NCBI GenBank assembly: GCA_022709385.1
Contig: JAKLIX010000018.1
Location: forward strand, 22,273 to 86,272
Length of the DNA stretch: 64,000 nt
Direction of reading: 5' to 3'
Origin: Bacteroidota bacterium
GTDB taxonomy: Bacteria > Bacteroidota > Bacteroidia > Bacteroidales > CAIXZF01
Shown here: piece after piece, positions 42,800 to 50,766 of the stretch
Position numbering within the stretch: the first letter of the stretch is position 1
Layout: the number at the start of each line of letters is the position of its first letter
Made by a program: the position numbers and the translations under genes
The notes under the pieces: generated by a model
Told to the model about the DNA's origin: nothing
The model's database searches: none
Seen by the model: the letters and a program-made list of their open reading frames with translations, nothing else

Positions 42800-44338
42800 A
42801 TGAATTTATATCTGATCTCATCCGTTGTATTCCTGCTGCTATCACTTGCAGGACTCTACCTTTTGTTCAACAAATCCGGCCAGGCCGGCTGGAAGGTACT
42901 CATTCCCTTCTACAACTTCTATATCTGGCTGAAAATTATCAAAAAGCCCTGGTGGTGGTATATCTTCCTGCTGACACCCTTCATCAATGTTTTCGTGATC
43001 ATGCTGATGATCGTAGAGTTGCTGAAATGCTTCAATAAGCATGGCCTGCTCGAACAGGCGGTAGGTGTGATCTTTCCTTATTTCTACCTGCCTTACCTTG
43101 GTTTAAACAAGGATGCCGTGTATGTCCACCCCGATAACAGGCCACTTGTTAAAAAATCAGCCGGCAGAGAATGGCTTGATGCCATCATTTTCGCAGTGAT
43201 TGCTGCCACCATCATCAGGACCTTCCTCATTGAGGCATACACCATCCCCACCTCTTCGATGGAAAAATCGCTGCTGGTAGGCGACTTTCTCTTCGTCAGC
43301 AAGGTGACTTACGGACCCAAGATTCCGCAGACTCCCATCGCCTTTCCCTTTGCCCATCATACCCTTCCGCTCACCAAAACCACAAAATCCTATGTGGAGT
43401 GGATCAAGCTTCCTTTTTACCGTTTCCCCGGGTTTAAAAGCATCAAGAACAACGATGTGGTGGTATTCAATTACCCGAGTGGCGACACCGTGGTACTGGA
43501 ACGCCAGAACGAGGATTACTATCAGATTGTCAGGGATGCGGAAAGGGAAATGAAAGCCTATTTCGGAGATCAGTTTGCTGAAGGAAGCGGCAGGGATGCC
43601 GTTTGGAAAGAATATCACGTAACAGCCCGTCCACCGGATAAGCGGGAGAATTACATCAAACGCTGCGTCGGTATACCCGGAGATGAGATCAGGATCGTTG
43701 ACAGACAATTGTTTGTGAATGGAAAGAAAGCAGAGAATCCGGCGAACATGCAGTACAATTACGATGTATACACAGACGGGACGGCATTGAACCCGAAGTC
43801 GCTGGAGAAGCTGAAAATCTCAGAGGGAGGACAAATCGAAGCGGGGCTATATGTTTTTCCTCTTTCCGAGGACAAGGCGAAACAACTGGCTACATGGTCG
43901 AATGTCAGGAAAGTAGAAGTGCGTAACCGTCCGGAGGGGATTGTGAACCTGGCGATCTTTCCGCATGATACGGCTCATTATAAGTGGAACGAAGATAATT
44001 TCGGACCGCTAATCATACCCAGGGCAGGTTCCACCGTGACCCTCACGGCTGAAAACATCGCCCTGTACAAACGGATCATCGATGTTTATGAATACAATGA
44101 CTTGGAAATCAGGGACGGAAAAATCCTCATCAATGGTAAGGAAACGAATACCTATACCTTTAAACAGGATTATTACTGGATGATGGGAGACAACCGCCAC
44201 AATTCAGCCGATAGCCGGTTCTGGGGCTTTGTGCCTTCAGATCATGTCGTCGGGTCGGCTGTATTCGTCTGGCTTTCTCTCGATAAACAGCACGGAAATA
44301 TGCCGCGCTGGAACAAGATGTTCCGGGTGATCCGTTAA
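42800..44338 (+). CDS. lepB: Signal peptidase I with N-terminal membrane extension
   Basis: Cleaves signal peptides at the periplasmic face of the inner membrane. At 512 residues it is the long Bacteroidota form. An N-terminal DUF5684-like module (about 1-110) contributes three hydrophobic segments, then the catalytic domain opens with the anchor helix WLDAIIFAVIAATIIRTFLIE. The catalytic Ser is residue 153 in IPTSSMEKS and the general-base Lys is residue 287 in NYIKRCVGIPGD. The box E motif GDNRHNSADSRFWGFVP is present near the end. A segment of about 100 residues is inserted between boxes. It ends 4 bp into the convergent Omp28-like gene. Confidence 0.94.
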   Translation: MNLYLISSVVFLLLSLAGLYLLFNKSGQAGWKVLIPFYNFYIWLKIIKKPWWWYIFLLTPFINVFVIMLMIVELLKCFNKHGLLEQAVGVIFPYFYLPYLGLNKDAVYVHPDNRPLVKKSAGREWLDAIIFAVIAATIIRTFLIEAYTIPTSSMEKSLLVGDFLFVSKVTYGPKIPQTPIAFPFAHHTLPLTKTTKSYVEWIKLPFYRFPGFKSIKNNDVVVFNYPSGDTVVLERQNEDYYQIVRDAEREMKAYFGDQFAEGSGRDAVWKEYHVTARPPDKRENYIKRCVGIPGDEIRIVDRQLFVNGKKAENPANMQYNYDVYTDGTALNPKSLEKLKISEGGQIEAGLYVFPLSEDKAKQLATWSNVRKVEVRNRPEGIVNLAIFPHDTAHYKWNEDNFGPLIIPRAGSTVTLTAENIALYKRIIDVYEYNDLEIRDGKILINGKETNTYTFKQDYYWMMGDNRHNSADSRFWGFVPSDHVVGSAVFVWLSLDKQHGNMPRWNKMFRVIR

Positions 44339-45174
44339 TGGCTTTCGTGGTTTCCCACCTCAAAAGCATTCACGTATTCATACATGCCGGAGCCGGAATC
44401 TTTTTTCCACAGCACGGCTGCCACATATACATCGTTGGTCCAGGAAGGATCCAGGGTGATTGAATAGTCTTTTCGGATGCTGGTTCCGGCCTGGATATTT
44501 CCGCTGGCAATTTTTTCACCATAGGCATTGGACTGAGTGGCGACCGACCTGAGTACGAAATCGTGTTTGTAATCAGGATCACTGGCCCCGTTCTGTTCAT
44601 ACTCCCCTGTTGTTCCGTCGATTCCGCTTTCAAGGATGTAGACACTGAGATAATAGTCTCCGGAGACAGCATTGAAGAATTTCGACAGCACTTTGACATC
44701 CATCTTGTTCCCGTTTTTTTCGGCGGCAAAGACCACGCCTGCATCCGGATTACGCTGCATCAGGGTGTTAAGATGCCCCATATTTCCTCCCGACTGGTCT
44801 CCGACCCAGAATGAAGGGATACCTCCGCCTGTGGGACGGCATGAGGTAAAGCTGTTGTAGAGCTCCTGATTGAACATCGGATCTCCGTCCACATGACAGG
44901 TAATGCCTACCACATCACCAACCTGGTACATTTCATGCATTTTCGGTGCGCCCGAACTCCCGCAGGGGCCACACCAGGTTGCCGTGTACTCCAAAACAAA
45001 TCCCCACTGTTTCGGCTGGGGTTCCATACAGGTACCGTCATCAACGGTTGCTTCCGGATTATAGTTAATGGAAGCCGGATCGGTACAACCCGGAATATCA
45101 GTGGTAACAGTGCGTTCGTTGCATCCAGCAAGCAGTAAACCAACAAAAAGAAAAATTCCCAAATAAGCTTTCAT
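44335..45174 (-). CDS. Omp28-related outer-membrane lipoprotein with thioredoxin-like motif
   Basis: A 279-residue lipoprotein (lipobox LLLAGC). A short segment CTDPASINYNPEATVDDGTC resembles the repeat seen in many secreted Bacteroidota proteins. The main domain is Omp28-like with the thioredoxin active-site pattern TATWCGPCGSSGAPKM, so it may hold a redox-active CGPC pair in the envelope. The C-terminal part is beta-rich (DYYLSVYILES, DVYVAAVLWKKD). Omp28 was described as an outer-membrane antigen; its cell function is not settled. It is divergent from ftsK with its own -7 element at 45226-45233. Confidence 0.86.
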   Translation of the reverse strand: MKAYLGIFLFVGLLLAGCNERTVTTDIPGCTDPASINYNPEATVDDGTCMEPQPKQWGFVLEYTATWCGPCGSSGAPKMHEMYQVGDVVGITCHVDGDPMFNQELYNSFTSCRPTGGGIPSFWVGDQSGGNMGHLNTLMQRNPDAGVVFAAEKNGNKMDVKVLSKFFNAVSGDYYLSVYILESGIDGTTGEYEQNGASDPDYKHDFVLRSVATQSNAYGEKIASGNIQAGTSIRKDYSITLDPSWTNDVYVAAVLWKKDSGSGMYEYVNAFEVGNHESH

Positions 45175-45225
45175 ATTGAATTAGTTTTAATTACAGATAA
45201 TAAACAGATACACCTATACGTATAA

Positions 45226-45233
45226 CAAAGATA
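45226..45233 (-). promoter_or_regulatory. -7 element for the Omp28-like gene
   Basis: Minus strand TATCTTTG, 51 bp before the ATG at 45174. The -33 is not clear. Confidence 0.4.
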
Positions 45234-45246
45234 AGAGGTTTTTTAA

Positions 45247-47715
45247 TTGGTATGGGGTAACATCGATTTTTTTAATTTTGCCAAAACATTCCAGCCCCTG
45301 AAAAAGAAAAAGAAAAGCGATCATTCCGGGAAAAAAGCCAAAAGTGGCAAACCGGCCAAGCAGGGATCCAAAAACACCGGTAAACACAAAGCCCGTCAGG
45401 TGTATATCCTGGCCGGGATCTTTCTCCTGGTGGCAGCTTGTTTTCTGCTGCTTTCTTTCTTATCGTATTCCTTTGGCGCATGGCGGAAAGACGACTACTT
45501 TGCGGATCCCAACATCAGCCTTGGCGACATACTGTTCGACCAGCAGCTGATGGTTGAGAACTGGATGGGAAGGATGGGCGCCGCCCTTGCCTTCCTGTTT
45601 ATCAAACAGTGGTTTGGGCTGGGATCTTTTCTTTTTGTAATGATCTTCATCTTGTTCGGATTCCGGATGAGCTTCCGCAAACCGCTCCTACCCCTGGCGA
45701 AACCCCTGCTGATCATCCTGTTCTTCATTCTGTTGGTTTCTCTTTTGCTCGGATTTATTCTGAAAGGAAGCGAATATTCCGTGTTCGGAGGTTTTTTCGG
45801 GTATTACGTAAATCACTGGGCAGAAGGGGTTCTTGGCAGGATAGGAACCGGTCTGGTTATCGGTTTTCTAATCCTGTCGAGCCTGGTGCTTGTTTTCAAC
45901 ATCTCACTTCCCAAGCGCAAAGCATCGGTATCAGAAGAAGGTACTCCTTCGGAAATTCCCCGGGATTTCCCTTTGGCAGAAACGCTTATCACCGAAGAGA
46001 TCCCCAGCATTGTGGAGTTTGACATGACCGGAAAGGAGGAAGAGAAGGCGGAAGCGCCTGAAGAAGATGCGGCAGGAACTGACGCGCCCACGGAAAAACC
46101 CCAGCTCCTCCCGCCTGACATCCCCTTCACGATCGAATCAACGACTGAAACTGAATCACAGGAAAGTGAACCGGACTTGTTGCGCGAAGCGGGCGGCAAT
46201 CTTTCAGACATGCCCTTTGATCCCACCCTTGAACTGTCGCATTACCGCTTTCCACCGGTGGATCTGCTGGCAAATTACGGAGGTGGTACAAGCAATGTAA
46301 AAAAAGAAGAATTAGAGGAGAACAAGAACAAGATCGTTCAGACGCTGAACAATTACTCGATACAGATTGATAAGATCATTGCGACCATCGGGCCCACGGT
46401 CACCCTGTACGAGATCGTTCCCGCTCCGGGTATCAGGATATCCAAAATCAAAAACCTTGAGGACGACATCGCACTGAGCCTTTCCGCATACGGCATCCGT
46501 ATCATTGCGCCCATACCAGGCAAGGGAACGATTGGGATCGAAGTCCCCAACCAGAATCCCGAGACCGTTTCCATGCGGTCGGTAATTACCTCTGAGCGCT
46601 TTCAGAACAGCAGATTCGACCTTCCGGTGGCTCTGGGCAAGACCATCAGCAACGAAACCTATGTGGCCGACCTTACCAAGATGCCGCATCTGCTGATGGC
46701 AGGTGCAACCGGCCAGGGTAAATCGGTGGGATTAAACGCCATCATCACCTCCCTGCTTTACAAGAAACATCCGGCGGAGATCAAGTTTGTGATGGTTGAT
46801 CCCAAGAAGGTTGAGCTTTCATTGTTCACCAAGATAGAAAAGCATTATCTGGCAAAGCTTCCGGACTTTGAAGAGCCTATCATCACCGACACCCGCAAGG
46901 TGGTGCGGGCTTTGAATTCCATGATGATAGAAATGGATCAGCGTTATAACCTGCTGAAAGATGCACAGGTCAGGAATATTAAGGAATACAACGTAAAATT
47001 TGTCAGCAGGCGGCTGAACCCTCAGAAAGGCCACCGTTTTCTACCATATATTATATTGGTAGTAGATGAGTTTGCCGACCTGATCATGACAGCAGGCAAG
47101 GAAGTGGAAACCCCCTTGACACGGCTCGCCCAGCTGGCCAGGGCCATCGGCATGCATCTGATCATTGCTACGCAACGGCCATCCGTCAATATCATCACCG
47201 GTACCATCAAAGCAAATTTCCCGGCCAGGGTCGCTTTCAGGGTAATATCAAAGATTGACAGCCGCACCATCCTGGATACCGGAGGCGCTGACCAGCTCAT
47301 TGGCCGGGGCGACATGCTTCTTTCCATGGGCAGTGATATCATCCGCCTGCAATGCGCCTTCATTGATACCGGCGAGATTGAGAATATCACCGCCTTCATT
47401 TCCGATCAGCAGGGATATCCGCATGCCTTCCACCTGCCAGAGTATTTTGAAGAAGGTGATGACAGCGGACGGGAGTTGGATACATCCGAAAGAGACGGGA
47501 TGTTTGAGGAAGCCGCCCGCCTTATTGTCCAGTATCAGCAGGGATCAACCTCCCTCATCCAGAGAAAACTAAAACTGGGATATAACCGGGCCGGCCGCAT
47601 CATGGACCAGCTCGAAGCTTCGGGTATCGTCGGCCCTTCGGAAGGATCCAAACCCCGTGAAGTGAAAGTAAAAGACATGTACCTTCTGGAACAGTTTTTG
47701 AGAGAAGGTATGTAA
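45247..47715 (+). CDS. ftsK: DNA translocase FtsK/SpoIIIE
   Basis: Septum-located DNA pump that clears and aligns chromosome termini for XerCD. The 822-residue frame has a basic N-terminal segment, about four transmembrane helices in residues 55-205, an acidic linker, the beta-alpha domain (SIQIDKIIATIGPTVTLYEI), the RecA-like motor with Walker A GATGQGKSVGLN and Walker B ILVVDEFADLI, and a C-terminal gamma winged helix (RKLKLGYNRAGRIMDQLE). The start is uncertain: there is no early in-frame ATG, the TTG at 45247 lies upstream of a -7 element at 45273-45280, and a CTG at 45298 would begin LKKKKK. Family assignment is firm; the first 17 residues are not. Confidence 0.94.
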   Translation: MVWGNIDFFNFAKTFQPLKKKKKSDHSGKKAKSGKPAKQGSKNTGKHKARQVYILAGIFLLVAACFLLLSFLSYSFGAWRKDDYFADPNISLGDILFDQQLMVENWMGRMGAALAFLFIKQWFGLGSFLFVMIFILFGFRMSFRKPLLPLAKPLLIILFFILLVSLLLGFILKGSEYSVFGGFFGYYVNHWAEGVLGRIGTGLVIGFLILSSLVLVFNISLPKRKASVSEEGTPSEIPRDFPLAETLITEEIPSIVEFDMTGKEEEKAEAPEEDAAGTDAPTEKPQLLPPDIPFTIESTTETESQESEPDLLREAGGNLSDMPFDPTLELSHYRFPPVDLLANYGGGTSNVKKEELEENKNKIVQTLNNYSIQIDKIIATIGPTVTLYEIVPAPGIRISKIKNLEDDIALSLSAYGIRIIAPIPGKGTIGIEVPNQNPETVSMRSVITSERFQNSRFDLPVALGKTISNETYVADLTKMPHLLMAGATGQGKSVGLNAIITSLLYKKHPAEIKFVMVDPKKVELSLFTKIEKHYLAKLPDFEEPIITDTRKVVRALNSMMIEMDQRYNLLKDAQVRNIKEYNVKFVSRRLNPQKGHRFLPYIILVVDEFADLIMTAGKEVETPLTRLAQLARAIGMHLIIATQRPSVNIITGTIKANFPARVAFRVISKIDSRTILDTGGADQLIGRGDMLLSMGSDIIRLQCAFIDTGEIENITAFISDQQGYPHAFHLPEYFEEGDDSGRELDTSERDGMFEEAARLIVQYQQGSTSLIQRKLKLGYNRAGRIMDQLEASGIVGPSEGSKPREVKVKDMYLLEQFLREGM
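45273..45280 (+). promoter_or_regulatory. -7 element inside the longest ftsK frame
   Basis: TAATTTTG lies downstream of the TTG at 45247, with a TTG 23 bp upstream as possible -33. If it is the real promoter, translation must start further downstream (CTG 45298). Confidence 0.45.
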
Positions 47716-47727
47716 AACAATACCATT

Positions 47728-48369
47728 ATGCGAAAATCACTGCTTGCGGCCCTGTTCATCCTGCCTTTCCTGCTTCAGGCCCAGACAAACGACACCAAAG
47801 CGAAAAGCATCCTCGACGAGCTTATCCGGAAATCCAAAACATACCAGACCATTAAAGCCGAGTTTACCTATAAACTTGAAAACAAAAAAAACAAAGTCAG
47901 CGACAGTTACCAGGGCTCTGTCATGATCAAGGGAAACCGATACAGGTTAAGCGTGGCCGGCCAGACTGTCATCTATAACAACAATACCGTCTGGACTTAC
48001 ATTAAAAGCGCCAACGAAGTGCAGATCAATTCCACGGAAGAGAGTGAAGATGCCGTAACACCGACCAATATCTTCGACGGTTCCTATCTGAAGAATTTCA
48101 AGCCAAAATATATTTCCGAAGGACCGGTCAGAGGGAAAACTGTCCACATCATTGATATGATCCCACTGAAGGGCAAATCCTATTTTAAAGTCCGGCTCGA
48201 GATAGAAAAGAGCAACAGTCAGATCGCAAGTTTTGCCGTGTATGATAAAAACGGCAGTGTTTATTCTTACATCATCAATAAGTTCCAAACCAATATGAAC
48301 CTGAATGACGACACTTTTGTATTCAGGTCTTCGGAATTTCCGGGAGCGGAAATCAACGACATGCGCTGA
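47728..48369 (+). CDS. lolA: Outer-membrane lipoprotein carrier protein LolA
   Basis: Periplasmic chaperone moving lipoproteins from the inner to the outer membrane. The 213-residue protein has a signal peptide ending LLQAQ and the LolA fold: KTYQTIKAEFTYKLEN, GSVMIKGNRYRLSVAGQTVIYNNNTVWTY in adjoining pieces, and later KGKSYFKVRLEIEKSNSQI. The aromatic and hydrophobic cavity residues are plausible though not verified. It begins 12 bp after ftsK and its stop overlaps the next ATG (TGATG), so ftsK-lolA-HAD form one transcript. This ftsK-lolA pairing is widespread in bacteria. Confidence 0.91.
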   Translation: MRKSLLAALFILPFLLQAQTNDTKAKSILDELIRKSKTYQTIKAEFTYKLENKKNKVSDSYQGSVMIKGNRYRLSVAGQTVIYNNNTVWTYIKSANEVQINSTEESEDAVTPTNIFDGSYLKNFKPKYISEGPVRGKTVHIIDMIPLKGKSYFKVRLEIEKSNSQIASFAVYDKNGSVYSYIINKFQTNMNLNDDTFVFRSSEFPGAEINDMR

Positions 48370-49040
48370 TGAGCAGCAACATCAGCACCATCATCTGGGA
48401 CTGGAACGGGACATTGCTGAACGACATGGACATCTGTGTCGATGCCATCAACCAACTGCTTGCGAAACGGGGTTTGCCCCTGATGACGCTGGAAAAATAC
48501 CGCCGGCTGTTCACTTTCCCGGTTATCTCATACTACGAGCGGATCGGCTTCGATTTCAGCCGTGAACCCTATGATCAGGTTGCTATTGAGTTCATTACCA
48601 TTTATTTCGACAGACTGCGGCATGCCAGTTTATTCGAGGGGGTACGCCCTGTCCTCGATTTCTTCAGCAGGAAAGGAATGCGCCAGGCAATCCTGTCGGC
48701 GATGGAACAGGAGAACCTTAACAGGTCTGTGTTTTCCATGGACATCGGACATTACTTCAGTCATATTTCAGGAAGCAGCGACCATTATGCCAATGGTAAA
48801 ACCGGGCAGGCAAGCGCCATTCTGAAACTGCTTGGCAGCAAGCCATCAGAGAGCCTGATCATCGGTGATACGCTTCACGATTATGAAGTGGCCAGGGAAA
48901 CCTCCTGCCATTGCCTGCTGGTGAGTGCCGGACACCAGGAAAGGGAAAGATTGCTCTCGAGCGGGCAGACCGTGGTAAAATCCCTGGAAGATTTGCCCTC
49001 ACTGTTTAATGGAGTCGAGCCGCCTTACTTCCTCCAATAA
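48369..49040 (+). CDS. HAD-superfamily phosphatase, DWNGT type
   Basis: A 223-residue hydrolase of the haloacid dehalogenase superfamily, phosphoglycolate-phosphatase-like. Motif I is IWDWNGTLLND: the nucleophile Asp is present but the usual second Asp (DxD) is Asn. Motif II is ILSAM, motif III the Lys of NGKTGQASAI, and motif IV is IIGDTLHDYEVA. A helical C1 cap lies between residues 20 and 85. The DWNGT variant occurs in other bacterial HADs, so it does not prove loss of activity. The substrate is unknown. It starts on the last base of lolA and overlaps the convergent MORN-like gene by 42 bp. Confidence 0.85.
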   Translation: MSSNISTIIWDWNGTLLNDMDICVDAINQLLAKRGLPLMTLEKYRRLFTFPVISYYERIGFDFSREPYDQVAIEFITIYFDRLRHASLFEGVRPVLDFFSRKGMRQAILSAMEQENLNRSVFSMDIGHYFSHISGSSDHYANGKTGQASAILKLLGSKPSESLIIGDTLHDYEVARETSCHCLLVSAGHQERERLLSSGQTVVKSLEDLPSLFNGVEPPYFLQ

Positions 49041-49772
49041 TTTCTTATCCAAATACACCTCATTGATCCTGAAGCCTTTTGCCCAGGTTTCTTTTTTCTG
49101 GGCAAAGCCATTCTCATCAAAGTACATCCAGATACCATCCTTCAATGAATCCTTGTAAGTACCTGATATCATTACCTTTCCGTTGGCATGGAAGGTTTGC
49201 ATCAGTCCCTGCAGCTTCCCTTCCACATACCTGGCCTTCAGCTTCAGTGTACCGTCGGGGAAGTACTGCTGCCATTCGCCGTGTTTCACATCCGAAGCAA
49301 AGTACAGATCTTCGTCAGTTTGTCCCCCCGGATAATAGGTGCGGGATAATCCATGCCGTTTACCCTCCTTCATGGCAATGGCTGAAACCATCTGTTCTTC
49401 CTCATTAAAGTACACCCAGACACTGTCCTTCAGGTTGCCCCTGTAATTGCCGCGTGCCATCATCTTTCCGTTCCGGTGAAAAGTGACCGTACGGCTCAGG
49501 TCATTGGTCCCGGTGAAATAGGTTTTGGCCTTGAGCACACCTCCGGGATAATAATATTTGAATTCGCCCACCGGTTTATCGTCAACAAAGTTACCCTCAT
49601 ATTTCACGCTTCCCTGCTCGATCTTTTTCCAGAACCCCTGTTTCCTGCCCCTGGCATCTTTCTGGTTGATTCCCTGCACCGACTGGGCATATGCATCGCA
49701 GGAACCGGATGCCAGAAGGAACTGCAGCATCATTGCAGGCAGCATTCCCAGGAGTATAAAACAGCAGCGCAT
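48999..49772 (-). CDS. Exported MORN-repeat protein (YwqK-like)
   Basis: From the ATG at 49772 it has 257 residues with a signal peptide ending DAYAQ. A longer frame to 49841 runs through a -7 element and is rejected. The body is a series of MORN-type repeats of about 23 residues (GEFKYYYPGGVLKAKTYF, GLSRTYYPGGQTDEDLYF, GEWQQYFPDGTLKLKARY, GLMQTFHANGKVMISGTY, DGIWMYFDENG). Databases often name such proteins YwqK-family antitoxin, but no toxin is adjacent and the exported location makes that role unlikely. A surface or periplasmic binding role is inferred. It is divergent from recR. Confidence 0.82.
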   Translation of the reverse strand: MRCCFILLGMLPAMMLQFLLASGSCDAYAQSVQGINQKDARGRKQGFWKKIEQGSVKYEGNFVDDKPVGEFKYYYPGGVLKAKTYFTGTNDLSRTVTFHRNGKMMARGNYRGNLKDSVWVYFNEEEQMVSAIAMKEGKRHGLSRTYYPGGQTDEDLYFASDVKHGEWQQYFPDGTLKLKARYVEGKLQGLMQTFHANGKVMISGTYKDSLKDGIWMYFDENGFAQKKETWAKGFRINEVYLDKKLLEEVRRLDSIKQ

Positions 49773-49783
49773 GGTAATGGATA

Positions 49784-49815
49784 TTGGCAGTAAACGCTTA
49801 ATTCGACTACTTTTG
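49784..49815 (+). promoter_or_regulatory. Promoter of recR
   Basis: TTG at 49784-49786 and TACTTTTG at 49808-49815, 21 bp apart. The leader to the GTG at 49843 is about 20 nt. Confidence 0.6.
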
Positions 49816-49820
49816 TGTTT

Positions 49821-49828
49821 CAAAATTA
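49821..49828 (-). promoter_or_regulatory. -7 element for the MORN-repeat gene
   Basis: Minus strand TAATTTTG, which places transcription start near 49815, so only the ATG at 49772 is compatible. It lies face to face with the recR promoter. Confidence 0.45.
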
Positions 49829-49842
49829 CGAATTTCATCATC

Positions 49843-50460
49843 GTGTCTGCCTATCCTTCAAAACTCATTGAAGAAGCTGTCAACCAGCTATCGAGATTAC
49901 CCGGCATCGGGAGAAAAACCGCGCTTCGTCTGGCACTTCATCTTCTCAGGGAGAAGCCGGAGGATGTGGAAGCTCTCGGCAACAGCCTGATACGCTTGCG
50001 TTCAGGCATCCTGTACTGCGAAACCTGCCATAATATATCCGATACGGTAATATGCAGCATCTGCAGCGATAAGAAAAGAGATACAGGACAGATCTGTGTG
50101 GTACAGGACAGCCGTGATGTGATTGCGATCGAGAACACCCAGCAATACCGCGGTCTTTATCATGTACTTGGAGGCGTTATTTCTCCCGTCGAAGGCATCG
50201 GCCCATCCGACCTCAACATTGCAGACCTGGCAGTGCGGATAAAAGGAGGCGGGATCAGGGAGGTGATCATGGCCATGCCTGCCACCATTGAAGGAGACAC
50301 GACCAATTTTTACATTTTCAGGCAGCTAAAAGCCTTTGACTTGAGTGTAACCACCATTGCACGTGGCGTTTCCGTAGGTAATGATCTCGAATTTACCGAT
50401 GAGATAACCCTCGGAAGGTCGATCCTGTACCGGATCCCTTATGAAGAAACCCGGTCCTGA
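49843..50460 (+). CDS. recR: Recombination mediator RecR
   Basis: Works with RecO and RecF to load RecA on gapped DNA. The GTG at 49843 gives 205 residues and the normal N-terminus (SAYPSKLIEEAVNQLSRLPG). It has a helix-hairpin-helix (LSRLPGIGRKTALRLALHLL), a C4 zinc finger (CETCHNISDTVICSICSD), a Toprim domain (ICVVQDSRDVIAIE, YRGLYHVLGGVISP) and the C-terminal ARGVSVGNDLEFTDEITL. The frame is open further upstream but that part overlaps the promoter. It ends one base before the small minus-strand gene. Confidence 0.95.
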   Translation: MSAYPSKLIEEAVNQLSRLPGIGRKTALRLALHLLREKPEDVEALGNSLIRLRSGILYCETCHNISDTVICSICSDKKRDTGQICVVQDSRDVIAIENTQQYRGLYHVLGGVISPVEGIGPSDLNIADLAVRIKGGGIREVIMAMPATIEGDTTNFYIFRQLKAFDLSVTTIARGVSVGNDLEFTDEITLGRSILYRIPYEETRS

Positions 50461-50745
50461 TCACGCTTTGGCAACATCCTGACCGGCAGGGGTCTGTTCT
50501 TCCGCATTGTCCCAGTCATCATCGAAGAGTTTCAACTGGTTTTCGCTGATATAATCTTCATCCGCAAGAGTTCCAGAATAGCGGCTGAGGTAATCCCTGA
50601 TGGCAGCCTTCATCATTTTGGTGGGGGTGGTTTTCCTCGCCTTGCAATAACGGTCGACCAGCTTTTTTTGTTTTTCGGTCAGCTTAAAACTGACTTTCCG
50701 GTATTTAAGCTTCCTTGCAGTTTTTTTCTTTTTTTTAACCGGCAT
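50461..50745 (-). CDS. Small basic protein, possible ribbon-helix-helix DNA-binding protein
   Basis: A 94-residue protein with a strongly basic N-terminus (VKKKKKTARKLKYRK), a central segment (VSFKLTEKQKKLVDRYCKARKTTPTKMMKAAIRDYL in successive pieces) that has the strand-helix-helix rhythm of ribbon-helix-helix regulators, and an acidic tail (DDDWDNAEEQ). Similar short proteins are common in Bacteroidota. Function is unknown, and the RHS-like reading is by eye. It lies 22 bp downstream of glmM and is probably co-transcribed. No toxin partner is seen. Confidence 0.68.
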   Translation of the reverse strand: MPVKKKKKTARKLKYRKVSFKLTEKQKKLVDRYCKARKTTPTKMMKAAIRDYLSRYSGTLADEDYISENQLKLFDDDWDNAEEQTPAGQDVAKA

Positions 50746-50766
50746 CGGCAGGTGGATTAATAGTAT

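Noticed and set aside
48999..49772. Toxin-antitoxin system based on the YwqK-like name
   Set aside because: The protein is exported, has only MORN repeats and has no toxin neighbour.
49843..50460. recR beginning at 49558 or 49711
   Set aside because: Those starts lie within the divergent MORN gene and upstream of the recR promoter.
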